This document shows positions 34,340 to 45,654 of a DNA stretch of 64,000 nt, one piece after another. The DNA comes from Girardinichthys multiradiatus. Lineage: Eukaryota > Chordata > Actinopteri > Cyprinodontiformes > Goodeidae. A program made the position numbers and the translations under genes. Position 1 is the first letter of the stretch. The number at the start of each line of letters is the position of its first letter. The notes under the pieces were generated by a model, which saw nothing but the letters and a program-made list of their open reading frames with translations, had not been told where the DNA came from and did no database searches. The stretch spans positions 7,661,327-7,725,326 of the forward strand of contig NC_061817.1 of the NCBI RefSeq assembly GCF_021462225.1, given 5' to 3'.

Positions 34340-34650
34340 ATCTCCCAAAAACCTTTAGGAGAATGGGTTTTGGTTTGACAAAACTAAAATTTGATTCTGA
34401 GCCACAATTCCCAATGTATGTTTGGCTCACAAACACAACACTTTGTATCTCAAACATGGTGGTCTCAGCATTATGCTTTGGGCTTACTCTTTCTTCTGGT
34501 GTCTCATGCACATCAGTGTTTGCTAGAAAACCGGTGGTAGGCAGGAATCTATTTTCAGCATCAAAGTGAGTCCAAGCTAGTCTAGCCAGAATCCAGAGCA
34601 AAATCTGACAAAACAACTATGTGCTCACCTAAAGAGGGTTATGCACAAGG
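34340..34650 (+). repeat. Possible Tc1-like transposase fragment
   Basis: The DNA motif AAACATGGTGGTCTCAGCAT followed by TATGCTTTGGGCTTA resembles the KHGGGSIMLW block of Tc1-like transposases. Nothing else of the element is clear. The remaining intron sequence between 33683 and 34947 is unremarkable. Confidence 0.4.
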
Positions 34651-34947
34651 TATGTTTCACAATCTGACAGATTTGGATAACTTATACAGTATAGAGTGTA
34701 AATTTTACCAAGTCAAGATGTGGAATGCTGATAGACGTCTACCAGATAAGAATGTCTGCTGAAACTGAATCAGAAAATTCAACAAAGTTTTTTGTCTTAG
34801 GGGGGGCACACAATCAGGTTATTGCTTCTGGTTTTATTTTTTCAGGTGCACGCCCATTTCCTGTTTCCATCATTTTAATATTCATTTCTGTGAACTGCCG
34901 CTACTCTTTAAATTGTCCATTACTGAGTGCATGACTGTGTGTTCCAG

Positions 34948-35074
34948 GGTGATCAGCCGTGCCCCAGGACTGAAGCTGGTTGTGGAGACTCTCATCACCT
35001 CTCTTAGACCTATTGGGAACATTGTGTTGATCTGCTGCGCCTTCTTCATTGTGTTTGGAATCTTGGGGGTCCAG
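34948..35074 (+). CDS. cacna1h: cacna1h exon: domain III S4-S5 linker and S5
   Basis: The exon encodes [39 protein letters not shown] and [33 protein letters not shown] agrees with Cav3.2. It enters in phase 2 with acceptor TTCCAG|GG and leaves in phase 0 at CAG|GTAATC. Confidence 0.96.
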
Positions 35075-35265
35075 GTAATCACTGTTTCACTATGCAGTCG
35101 CACAAGCTTACAATACATCATATGCACAAGTTGCATCCCTGCTCTCTCCTGAGCTATTTCACCCAAAATTGCTTAGATGTCAATGCTGAGCACTGCATAG
35201 GTGAACATACCTTCAGGGAGTTGAAAAGTATCCTTTTTATTGTTTTCTTTTGCCTGTTTTTTTAG

Positions 35266-35391
35266 CTGTTCAAAGGAAAGTTTTACCACTGTGAAGGTCT
35301 GGACACAAGAAATGTCACAAACAAGTCAGACTGTCTACAGGCCAACTACAAGTGGATACGAAGGAAGTACAATTTTGACAACTTGATTCAG
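35266..35391 (+). CDS. cacna1h: cacna1h exon: domain III extracellular turret
   Basis: The 42 codons read [39 protein letters not shown] and LIQ. Two N-glycosylation sequons (N-V-T and N-K-S) lie in the S5-pore loop, where mammalian Cav3.2 is glycosylated. Two cysteines (HCEG, SDCL) fit the conserved loop disulfide. It is phase 0 on both sides. Confidence 0.96.
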
Positions 35392-35657
35392 GTGTGGATG
35401 AATCAAATAAGTCTGAGATAACATGAAGCATGTACAATGTAAAAAGCTAGCACCTTTCTTCTATTCATGTCAGCATGCCAGAGATTAATATTCTTTTTCC
35501 TATGATACCATGCAGCTTTTTCTTTTTTTTTTTGATATAATGTGCATTTCCCAGTTAAATAAAGCCCAAATCTTGCTTGATTTATGATTGCACTATCAAC
35601 GGACGTTTAATGCATGCAGAGAAAATCTTCTAAAGTACAACTGTTTTTGGTTTCCAG

Positions 35658-35747
35658 GCTTTGATGTCGTTGTTTGTCCTGTCATGTAAGGATGGCTGGG
35701 TCAACATCATGTATGATGGACTAGACGCTGTAGGGGTGGATCAGCAG
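35658..35747 (+). CDS. cacna1h: cacna1h exon: domain III selectivity filter
   Basis: The 30 codons read [18 protein letters not shown] and [12 protein letters not shown]. The Asp at 35691-35693 is the domain III filter residue of T-type channels. The residue two before it is Cys (35685-35687), where I recall Ser in the mammalian family (LSSKDGW or LASKDGW). The donor CAG|GTATAT is followed 43 bp later by Tc1-A copy 2. Confidence 0.97.
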
Positions 35748-35790
35748 GTATATACATTTTATCTGCAGGAGTATAATAAATTTTTTAATT

Positions 35791-37222
35791 CTCACAGAAT
35801 TAGCATATTTCATCCGACCAATAAAATAAAAGTGTTTTTAATACAAAAAACGTCAACCTTCAAATAATCATGTACAGTTATGCACTCAATACTTGGTCGG
35901 GAATCCTTTTGCAGAAATGACTGCTTCAATGCGGCGTGGCATGGAGGCAATCAGCCTGTGGCACTGCTGAGGTCTTATGGAGGCCCAGGATGCTTCGATA
36001 GCGGCATTTAGCTCATCCAGAGTGTTGGGTCTTGAGTCTCTCAACGTTCTCTTCACAATATCCCACAGATTCTCTATGGGGTTCAGGTCAGGAGAGTTGG
36101 CAGGCCAATTGAGCACAGTGATACCATGGTCAGTAAACCATTTACCAGTGGTTTTGGCACTGTGAGCAGGTGCCAGGTCGTGCTGAAAAATGAAATCATG
36201 ATCTCCATAAAGCTTTTCAGCAGATGGAAGCATGAAGTGCTCCAAAATCTCCTGATAGCTAGCTGCATTGACCCTGCCCTTGATAAAACACAGGGGACCA
36301 ACACCAGCAGCTGACACGGCACCCCAGACCGTCACTGACTGTGGGTACTTGACACTGGACTTCTGGCATTTTGGCATTTCCTTCTCCCCAGTCTTCCTCC
36401 AGACTCTGGCACCTTGATTTCCGAATGACATGCAGAATTTGCTTTCATCCGAAAAAAGTACTTTGGACCACTGAGCAACAGTCCAGTGCTGCTTCTCTGT
36501 AGCCCAGGTCAGGCGCTTCTGCCGCTGTTTCTGGTTCAAAAGTGGCTTGACCTGGGGAATGCGGCACCTGTAGCCCATTTCCTGCACACGCCTGTGCACG
36601 GTGGCTCTGGATGTTTCTACTCCAGACTCAGTCCACTGCTTCCGCAGGTCCCCCAAGGTCTGGAATCGGCCCTTCCTTCTCCACAATCTTCCTCAGGGTC
36701 CGGTCACCTCTTCTCGTTGTGCAGCGTTTTCTGCCACACTTTTTCCTTCCCACAGACTTCCCACTCAGGTGCCTTGATACAGCACTCTGGGAACAGCCTA
36801 TTCGTTCAGAAATTTCTTTCTGTGTCTTACCCTCTTGCTTGAGGGTGTCAATAGTGGCCTTCTGGACAGCAGTCAGGTCGGCAGTCTTACCCATGATTGG
36901 GGTTTTGAGTGATGAACCAGGCTGGGAGTTTTAAAGGCCTCAGGAATCTTTTGCAGGTGTTTAGAGTTAACTCGTTGATTCAGATGATTAGGTTCATAGC
37001 TCGTTTAGAGACCCTTTTAATGATATGCTAATTTTGTGAGATAGGAATTTTGGGTTTTCATGAGCTGTATGCCAAAATCATCCGTATTAAGACAATAAAA
37101 GACCTGAAATATTTCAGTTAGTGTGCAATGAATCTAAAATATATGAATGTTAAATTTTCATCATGACATTATGGAAAATAATGAACTTTATCACAATATG
37201 CTAATATTTTGAGAAGGACCTG
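35791..37222 (-). mobile_element. Tc1-A copy 2, left end missing
   Basis: Homology to the complete copy at 40997-42606 begins abruptly at CTCACAGAATTAGCATATTT, so about 180 bp of the left terminal repeat are gone. The right end is complete (GAGAAGGACCTG, then TA at 37223-37224). The orientation is antisense to the host gene. It begins only 43 bp after the domain III filter exon. Confidence 0.92.
35886..36894 (-). pseudogene. Tc1-A copy 2 transposase, one frameshift
   Basis: The frame starts at ATG 36894 (MGKTADLTAVQKATIDTLKQ) and agrees with the intact copy except for an extra four bases near 36672 (CTTCCTTCTCC against CTTCTCC), a tandem duplication that shifts the frame after IVEK. From 36686 to 35886 the remaining 266 codons, with the full DD34E core (FSDESKF, FQHDLAPAHS, DLNPIENLWD), are open. 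Otherwise it seems nearly identical to the intact copy. Confidence 0.92.
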
Positions 37223-37224
37223 TA

Positions 37225-37878
37225 TTATCAGATAATTAATCATACTAGAAAATAATAAATGAAAAAAGAATTTAAAATAGTAAATGTAATATCAATATTA
37301 CGATTAACAAGTGGTTCAACATACTGCAGTTTGCTATCTACAGTTATCTGCAATTATGTGTTTCAATAATGCTTTTGTCAGTTTAAATGTACCTTTTGAA
37401 AATAACAATCTTCATGCATGTATTAAAAGTACTTTTCATTAAGCTAACATCTTTGTATTAAAATATATATTGTATTGGTCTGATGTAATATTCCAATTTT
37501 AATTAACTATAAGTGGAAAATCATCCTAATTAAAGGCTTGGAAACATCTGTCTGTGTGTAGTTTGACAATATACACTGTATACGCCTGTTTATTTTTTAA
37601 GGCAGCATATCAAATTTGCTCACATCAAAAAATAAAAATAAAATATTTGTAGTATCATCAAATTTTTGTAACTCGCATAGACTAACAACTACATAATTAA
37701 CTGTAATTATATTTTATTTATCAAAATATTTGATGTATTATATGTTGTTACACATTTCTTGTATGAAAGACTGAAGTAGTGAGGCTTAAATATATTTGTC
37801 ATCTGTACTTCTTGTGTCTTGATTCTAAAATACAAACAAACTTTGAAGGTAAAACCATATATTCCTCTCTCTCTCCAG
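37225..37878. other. AT-rich intron sequence
   Basis: Very AT-rich, no recognised element; ends in the tract CTCTCTCTCTCCAG before the next exon. Confidence 0.4.
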
Positions 37879-38071
37879 CCTGTGAGGAACCACAACCCCT
37901 GGATGTTGCTCTACTTCATTTCCTTTCTGCTCATCGTCAGTTTCTTCGTCCTCAACATGTTTGTTGGCGTGGTGGTGGAAAACTTTCACAAGTGCCGGCA
38001 GGATCAGGAGGAGGAGGAGGCCCGTTTACGGGAGGAGAAGAGGCTCAAAATGATAGATAAAAAGCGCAGGA
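37879..38071 (+). CDS. cacna1h: cacna1h exon: domain III S6 and proximal III-IV linker
   Basis: The exon encodes [39 protein letters not shown] (S6) and the charged linker [25 protein letters not shown]. The donor is A|GTAAGG in phase 1, and the next exon completes a lysine codon (KKRRK). The frame reads through the donor for nine codons (starting SKENGG) to TAG 38098-38100. In mammalian CACNA1G an alternative donor at this site adds SKEKQMA. The exon is flanked by Tc1-A copies 2 and 3 in direct orientation. Confidence 0.96.
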
Positions 38072-38904
38072 GTAAGGAGAATGGAGGGGCTGGTCGGTAG
38101 TCTATTTTTCTGAGCACTGCCTGCTTTCAGAGCTTGAAGGAAAAAAAAAGAAAACAATAAAAATAGGGTTATGATTAGTTAATTACAGATGGAATGTGGA
38201 GAGTTTATAAGACTGGCTAGCTCACACAAAATGTGATTAATCACTGTTAAAGGGTGTGGGCTATGCCAATCTGATGCATGTCACTGCATGACTGCAGCCC
38301 AACCCTGACCCATCCTAACCCTGCATGGAAAACGTAAGACAGAACCAAACTAATCACCAAACCACAACATTTTAAATTCCAAACTTTCACTCAAATTCCA
38401 CCTAAATTGTTAATCTAGATGTACATGATAAACTTAAGCGACACATGTACGAGTTGGATTAAAAAACAAAATCTGTTTAGTGTAATATAAATAGCAACAT
38501 TTGCATGCTTAGTAAGTTACTTGGTACATCCTTGAAAATTTTTCTCCATTAAAAATTTTCCTCTGTGAATTGTCTATTTCCCTTCAATCCCTTCCAATGC
38601 ATGTGTAAGACTCTGAGATGCCTCTCGACTCTGGTAGAAAATAAATATTTTCTCCAAACATGCTTTGACTGGCAGACTCAGAAACATAGCAGACGTTTGG
38701 CTGCTATACCTGTTAATCAGTCAGGTTAATATCTTGGGTAACAGAGCTGTTAGTAAATTTTAGTTCCACCTTTAAAGGAATAGAAGTGAATTAAAATATC
38801 TGTGCATATCTGTACCAAATTGCTATAACAACTGAGCTGTTTGCATGTAGAAATACTTTAAATCAAGATGAACATAAGAGACAAACATTTGATTTAATTT
38901 TCAT
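38072..38904. other. Intron sequence with no recognised feature
   Basis: AT-rich non-coding intron. No cassette exon of the type known for the mammalian III-IV linker could be recognised. Confidence 0.4.
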
Positions 38905-39650
38905 GGCCTCGCAAAACTATTCATAATTTTTCATGATACAACCAAAGATATGCACATTTTCCAAAGGGAAAGAAATATAGATACATTAAAAAACCAAAAA
39001 AAAATTAAATAAAAGAAAGAAAGTGTGCCTTGCATTTGTATTCAGCCCCCTGAGTCAATAATTTGTTAGGATTGGCCTGTATTTAGCTCCATTTAAAGTC
39101 AGGTTTAATGGTTTATGGTTTCTAATTGATGGTTATTTTTTCGTACCCTGGGAGTGTCCAGTATATGCATGGCTTCACAAATCAGAACTGGAACTCTTAC
39201 TATGATCATATTTATGTCCAAACCTACATCTGTGTTTGATAAATTAGGGCTATAGAGGGACAAGAAAGAAACTACATGAAAATAGGAGATCTTTTGGTTT
39301 TCTTTTTGCAGTATTTCCATAAAGGCCATTTTGAGAACTGCAGGGTTAATAGTTGCAATAACCCCTTATTTACTAATGAGGTGAGTTCTGAAGACATTTG
39401 GTTGCAGAAACATTCATGTATGTGAAAATTTGTAAAAGTAATTGGATGCAAATGCAAACTAGTTTTCAGATTTTCATTTGAAAAATAAATTTGAAAGCCA
39501 CCTATCCTTTCCTGCCATTTCACAATAATTCCCTACATGTGTAGGTCTCTGAAATAAAATCCCAATGAAATACATTGAAATTTCTGGTTGTAACATGACA
39601 TAATGTGGAAAACCTTAGCCATGTGACTACTTTTGTAAGGCACTTGATCT
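38905..39650 (-). repeat. Tc1-like fossil, internally deleted
   Basis: The left end (GGCCTCGCAAAACTATTCAT, then ATTTGTATTCAGCCCCCTG) and right end (CAATGAAATACATTGAAATT, then CTACTTTTGTAAGGCACTTG) match the terminal regions of the Tc1 family also seen at 22709-24000. The interior is short and carries no transposase core. Confidence 0.6.
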
Positions 39651-40994
39651 ACTCTTAAATTCGAAAGTAGATTAAGGTGTGAGTGGAAGACAAGTCTTAC
39701 CTTTATTCATTATTACATCTCAGTGGTCCAGCATGTTCTGTAGAAATGTAAGCTCAGCTATTTCAGAAAATATTCTTACTATGGGATTCAGCTAATCCAA
39801 ACTAATCTATTTCAAAGAACAACGTAGTTTTGAGCCACTGAGATTTTATTTTACAGTGATGCTATTGGAGACGAGAGTGGCTTCAGTGTTTGTTCAACAT
39901 CACAAATGTTTTTCTTAAGCTTACAGGGTAATTAGGAAACATGATCAGTGAATCAATAGGAATATAGTATTTTAAATGACTATTGTTGACCATGAGGTTA
40001 TTAGATGCTGAATCAACAGAGTTTCTCACTAACATGTGATGCTTTTGTAATTCTGTTTGTGAAAAGCGTGCTGTTGAACATGAACTGGGTAGCCTTCTAC
40101 ATCAGGCATTTTATCACATATGAGCATGCAGTAGTTAGACAGGGCATGATGCCCACTCAAAATCATCACCATGGACATGTGAGTACAGCCTATTAAAACC
40201 TAGCTGGAGAGTTTATTTTTTCTTAGTGTACACAAGGTCACAATTTAGAGGCATTGTTAAGGTTCCTTTCAAGTTAATCAAAATGGCTATCTGTAGACAT
40301 AGCTTTAGTAGAGTACATTGCAGAGATCTCCTTGCTGTTGCTGTGTCTTTGTTGAAAGTGCAATAATACGCTTGCATTAAGTTCAGCATTTATGGAAGCC
40401 GATTAATCTCACTTTGAAAAATTTAACCTTTATTTCAAGTGCATGTATTCAGTGGGGAAACAAATCTCACCATAAGAAAGAGCCGCTTTCCACGAAATCA
40501 CTGGTGCCACACTTATTAAACCTCTGCTGTCAATACTTTTTATAACCCTTTTTTGCTAATTGGACACCACTTAGTAGCACCTCTGCTTTAACATTTCACT
40601 AAGCTTAAGAATACAAACAGAGATCTCTGATAATTCCTCGTCACACTATCTCTCTCGAGATTGTCCAGAGTCCTGGGTCCTCTCCTATGCTCTAGGTTCC
40701 TCAGCTAACCCCATATGTCTTCTATAAGAGACATTAGGCATGGGAACTGAGATGGCCAGAGACGAAGATTAGTTTTGCGTCTGGTAAACCATTTTAGGGT
40801 TTATGTGGCCATATGTTTTAATCATTATCTTGCTAATATACTCAATAACAATTTATTTTCAATTCTCTGAGTCTGAAAGAAGCCCAGATAATTTTTATTT
40901 TTATAGAAAATGCCATGGGGTTTGTAAGAGTTCATAAGGCCATGCACTCTGTTAAAGTGTCTGTGGCTTGTGGAATAGAAACCAGTCCATGACA
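39651..40994. other. Intron sequence with no recognised feature
   Basis: Non-coding AT-rich sequence, no element recognised. Confidence 0.4.
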
Positions 40995-40996
40995 TA

Positions 40997-42606
40997 CAGG
41001 TCCTTCTCAAAATATTAGCATATTGTGATAAAGTTCATTATTTTCCATAATATCATGATGAAAATGTAACATTCATATATTTTAGATTCATTGCACACTA
41101 ACTGAAATATTTCAGGTCTTTTATTGTCTTAATACGGATGATTTTGGCATACAGCTCATGAAAACCCAAAATTCCTATCTCACAAAAGTAGCATATTTCA
41201 TCCGACCAATAAAAGAAAAGTGTTTTTAATACAAAAAACGTCAACCTTCAAATAATCATGTACAGTTATGCACTCAATACTTGGTCGGGAATCCTTTTGC
41301 AGAAATGACTGCTTCAATGCGGCGTGGCATGGAGGCAATCAGCCTGTGGCACTGCTGAGGTCTTATGGAGGCCCAGGATGCTTCAATAGCGGCCTTTAGC
41401 TCATCCAGAGTGTTGGGTCTTGAGTCTCTCAACGTTCTCTTCACAATATCCCACAGATTCTCTATGGGGTTCAGGTCAGGAGAGTTGGCAGGCCAGTTGA
41501 GCACAGTGATACCATGGTCAGTAAACCATTTACCAGTGGTTTTGGCACTGTGAGCAGGTGCCAGGTCGTGCTGAAAAATGAAATCTTCATCTCCATAAAG
41601 CTTTTCAGCAGATGGAAGCATGAAGTGCTCCAAAATCTCCTGATAGCTAGCTGCATTGACCCTGCCCTTGATAAAACACAGTGGACCAACACCAGCAGCT
41701 GACACGGCACCCCAGACCATCCCTGACTGTGGGTACTTGACACTGGACTTCTGGCATTTTGGCATTTCCTTCTCCCCAGTCTTCCTCCAGACTCTGGCAC
41801 CTTGATTTCCGAATGACATGCAGAATTTGCTTTCATCCGAAAAAAGTACTTTGGACCACTGAGCAACAGTCCAGTGCTGCTTCTCTGTAGCCCAGGTCAG
41901 GCGCTTCTGCCGCTGTTTCTGGTTCAAAAGTGGCTTGATCTGGGGAATGCGGCACCTGTAGCCCATTTCCTGCACACGCCTGTGCACGGTGGCTCTGGAT
42001 GTTTCTACTCCAGACTCAGTCCACTGCTTCCGCAGGTCCCCCAAGGTCTGGAATTGGCCCTTCTCCACAATCTTCCTCAGGGTCCGGTCACCTCTTCTCG
42101 TTGTGCAGCGTTTTCTGCCACACTTTTTCCTTCCCACAGACTTCCCACTGAGGTGCCTTGATACAGCACTCTGGGAACAGCCTATTCGTTCAGAAATGTC
42201 TTTCTGTGTCTTACCCTCTTGCTTGAGGGTGTCAATAGTGGCCTTCTGGACAGCAGTCAGGTCGGCAGTCTTACCCATGATTGGGGTTTTGAGTGATGAA
42301 CCAGGCTGGGAGTTTTAAAGGCCTCAGGAATCTTTTGCAGGTGTTTAGAGTTAACTCGTTGATTCAGATGATTAGGTTCATAGCTCGTTTAGAGACCCTT
42401 TTAATGATATGCTAATTTTGTGACATAGGAATTTTGGGTTTTCACGAGCTGTATGCCAAAATCATCCGTATTAAGACAATAAAAGACCTGAAATATTTCA
42501 GTTAGTGTGCAATGAATCTAAAATATATGAATGTTAAATTTTCATCATGACATTATGGAAAATAATGAACTTTATCACAATATGCTAATATTTTGAGAAG
42601 GACCTG
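40997..42606 (-). mobile_element. Tc1-A copy 3: complete Tc1-like transposon
   Basis: Both ends are intact (CAGGTCCTTCTCAAAATATT and its complement) and flanked by TA (40995-40996 and 42607-42608). The terminal inverted repeats are long, about 200 bp, and nearly identical from the tip to the ATTCCTATCTCACAAAA motif. Length is 1610 bp. It carries an open transposase frame on the minus strand, antisense to the channel gene. Confidence 0.96.
41274..42278 (-). CDS. Tc1-A transposase, apparently intact (DD34E)
   Basis: This 334-codon frame from ATG 42278 to 41274 has the usual length for a Tc1 transposase, about 340 residues. The N-terminal paired-like DNA-binding half (residues about 1-120) has a helix-turn-helix KDISERIGCSQSAVSRHLSG, an AT-hook-like basic region (GRKKCGRKRC) and a second helix-turn-helix (ETSRATVHRRVQEMG). 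The catalytic half carries Asp in FSDESKF, Asp in FQHDLAPAHS and Glu in DLNPIENLWD, with 34 residues between the last two. It would cut and paste the element at TA sites in the nucleus. No stop or frameshift is seen, unlike the other two copies. Whether it is expressed cannot be told; no promoter was identified. Confidence 0.9.
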   Translation of the reverse strand: MGKTADLTAVQKATIDTLKQEGKTQKDISERIGCSQSAVSRHLSGKSVGRKKCGRKRCTTRRGDRTLRKIVEKGQFQTLGDLRKQWTESGVETSRATVHRRVQEMGYRCRIPQIKPLLNQKQRQKRLTWATEKQHWTVAQWSKVLFSDESKFCMSFGNQGARVWRKTGEKEMPKCQKSSVKYPQSGMVWGAVSAAGVGPLCFIKGRVNAASYQEILEHFMLPSAEKLYGDEDFIFQHDLAPAHSAKTTGKWFTDHGITVLNWPANSPDLNPIENLWDIVKRTLRDSRPNTLDELKAAIEASWASIRPQQCHRLIASMPRRIEAVISAKGFPTKY

Positions 42607-42608
42607 TA

Positions 42609-43409
42609 CATACTCATCCACTCTTAAAATAAGGCATGAGGCACTTTTGTATATTTTTACACCAGGCAGAACCGACAGAAGTAAGTTATGAATAAAAAAA
42701 AATATTCAGTTTTGTTTATTTGATAGTTGTTAAGAGTGGCAATAATTGTGATACCTGGAATTTTGTGACAAATGACATATTTTCCCCTCAGAATGACTTG
42801 TACTTAAATCAAGGTCGTATTTTTTCTTAATTTTAAGATGATAAATTATGCTGTCTCAGCAAAAGATGAAATTTATTAAACATGTTTTTCTGTTTATGAC
42901 ACATTTATTATTAGTATAAGTCTGAAACATGTTGATGAAAAGAAAAACTCTTCAAAATAGCAGGTATTTAAAAACCTTTAACCTATATTCATAATTTAGC
43001 TGATTAGTATGAAAATATGCATAGCCTGTGAGTTTTTGCTATCTTTATTTTAAAACTATGTTCTGTGCAATTAACAAAGGAAACAAGTTACTAAATAAAT
43101 AAACGATGAGCACATCTGTTACTCTCATGTCCTTTCATATTAGAAACTAGACACACCCAGTAATGTGCACAGGAATTGGGAGCATATTCTTTATAACTAT
43201 AGTATGACTGCAAAAAACATTTGGATTTGATGTTAGACACAAATACATCTTGGTCGACCAACGATACAAAAATAAACTTTTACAGCTTAAATAAAGAGTA
43301 GTCGTTGCCTCACTGTGCACACTTCTGGACAAGTAATGTTATAGAGAACTGTTATATTTGCCTGTCTCTCACTTTCTCTGTCCTGTTTGTGTGTTTGTTT
43401 GTGTTTCAG
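42609..43409. other. Intron sequence with no recognised feature
   Basis: AT-rich intron. A GGCAATAATTGTGATACC motif near 42737 resembles motifs near 9220 and 48518. The acceptor is GTTTGTGTTTCAG. Confidence 0.4.
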
Positions 43410-43561
43410 AGGCCAAGCAGAGACCGTACTACGCTGACTACTCTCCTTTGCGGCTGACCATCCATACTCTGTGCACAAGCCACTACCTGGATCTCTTCAT
43501 CACTTTCATCATTTGCATCAATGTCTTCACAATGAGCATTGAGCACTACAATCAGCCACAG
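43410..43561 (+). CDS. cacna1h: cacna1h exon: end of III-IV linker and domain IV S1
   Basis: The first two bases complete a lysine codon. The exon then reads [38 protein letters not shown] and [21 protein letters not shown] and [17 protein letters not shown] match Cav3.2. It is 152 bases and leaves in phase 0 at CAG|GTACTG. Confidence 0.96.
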
Positions 43562-44894
43562 GTACTGTATGCACCTGCACCTGCATCTCCCTCAACCCCC
43601 AACAAAAAAAGAAATTCAAATTGCCTGTTTTTGTATGGTCAAACAGAGAATAAACGTTTCATGAATCCCAAACTTTTTAATAAATATCTGTTCAGTGTAG
43701 AATAACCCAGGAGAAGTGAAAGGTGTTATTTTACCTAGAACTACAAAATAATCCAATGTAGTACAAATAACAGAAAAAAAGTGAAATTGCTCCATGCTTT
43801 AGCACCAAATTGCGTATTGCTAGTGTTAGTCGCAGTGTATGGCAATATGTTCTTACAGGGTTTACACACTGTTAATTTCTTCTCTGTCACTACAATGATT
43901 AATTGACCAGACCATAACTCCATGTCTTCGCCTCAGCAAAAAATATAGTCATATTTCAGTATCAGAAGATACTCTTGCCATCTTGTCTCACCCTTGTTAT
44001 ATACATTAAGGGTGTGTCAGTAATAGCATAACATTTAATAGTTAGTTTTTTTAGACAATGGATTGGAAAAACTGGACTTTAGGTTTAAATTGAAGGCAAT
44101 GCAGATGCCTCTTTTGAGCTGGCTTGTTGAAATATATTGACATGCAAGAAGAGTTTTGATTAAAATTTAGTTCGTTGTTATATTTTCTTTTTTAAAATTC
44201 AAATTATTGACAAGAGTAAATCTTTTGTGGATCAGTTTTGCTCTCGCTAAATAGTCTCACCCATCTCACAGGTAAATCCTACCTCTGGTAGATTTAGGTG
44301 TCTCAATATCTTTTAATTTTATTGACACATTTCTTCTGATTTGAAATATATAATCTGTGAAGGGAATGTCAAAACTGTAGAGTTCATCATTAAACATATA
44401 TTGTCAAAATACCAGTGGAAACATGCAAAAAGCTGGTTATGTTTTATAAGGGTTTATCTGCTGTAATGCCAATACAGTTAGTTTTAAAAACTAAAATTAA
44501 AAAAATAAATAGAATTTAAAAAAAAATTATACTCCTCTTACATTGTTTTTTATTATCTTATTACCCATCAGGAAGAAAATTAATGGTTGAATAAATATTA
44601 TTTTAATCTTTATCTGTCTGGGGTATGACTTATTTTGAGCTTATTTGCATCTTAAAAGCTAGTATCTACTTGCATTTACAATGTAATTATTTTCTAAGGT
44701 GTGTCAGTTTTATAAAAGAATAAACTTTAACAGCTTAACATTTTCTTTATACTCATTTGTGTTAACACAAACATGTTGAAGTTGGCAAGTTGAGAACTTA
44801 CCAATTTATAATGAAAAACATATATGATAGAGTCAAACACTGCTACGCATTCTGTGTGAGATGTTCTTCTACATTTGTGTCTGTGTTTTTGCAG
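43562..44894. other. Intron sequence with no recognised feature
   Basis: AT-rich intron; nothing recognised. Confidence 0.4.
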
Positions 44895-45004
44895 TATTTG
44901 GAGGAGGTTCTGAAGTACTGTAACTACGTGTTTACCATTATCTTTGTCATCGAGGCTCTGCTGAAACTTGTGGCCTTTGGCTTCCACAGGTTCTTCAAAG
45001 ACAG
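44895..45004 (+). CDS. cacna1h: cacna1h exon: domain IV S2
   Basis: The exon encodes [20 protein letters not shown] and [16 protein letters not shown], the S2 helix with the conserved E-x3-K (EALLK). KYCNYVFTI agrees with Cav3.2. It leaves in phase 2 at ACAG|GTAAAA. Confidence 0.96.
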
Positions 45005-45654
45005 GTAAAACAGACCATGAGTGCAAACATGAAACCCTTTCCTGTGTGCTGAACACTAAATCCGTTCATCTATCCATCATGCATGATAGGTTGTCACGAA
45101 AAATAATGTTATCCTAATTAGAACATGTTATTGTATTCTGGTTTTTTGGCCTCAGTTTCAGTAAAGTAGAGACAACATGTTTGGTGAGTGTGGTTAATTT
45201 GTCTTAGGGCTAAATTTACTGTTTTCTCTCCCAAAGAGATAAGTGGGTGGTCTACCCATTAATTTAGATGCCTGGCTCAATGTTTACCATCAGCCGTCTG
45301 GCAGAGCTAATATTAGGTCTGTCTCCCATTATCCTGTTCTTCTTTTAGCTGTGTAAATATTGAAAAAATGTAGAGTTTATTACTTTGTTTGTGCTTTCAT
45401 GTCAAAGATTTCCAACCTGGGTACATCGCCACCCTAAGGAAGGCACCAAAGATTAAACAGGGTGTGCAGGACTTTCTCAACACAAAGGCTGCCAATGTTA
45501 GATTTGAATATGAACCACATAGCACAGTTGATGGATAGGCTTTGGTTAGTAAGTAAACATTACTGTCACAAAGATGGAGAGGACTTTGGTTTCAGAAATA
45601 ATGTAATGTAAATTCTGCTATTTTCAAAAATAGAAAGCATAAAAACCGAAAACC

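Noticed and set aside
35977..36934. Several + strand open frames over Tc1-A copy 2 (and likewise over copy 3, 41365-42318).
   Set aside because: They are antisense shadows of the transposase and have no family likeness.
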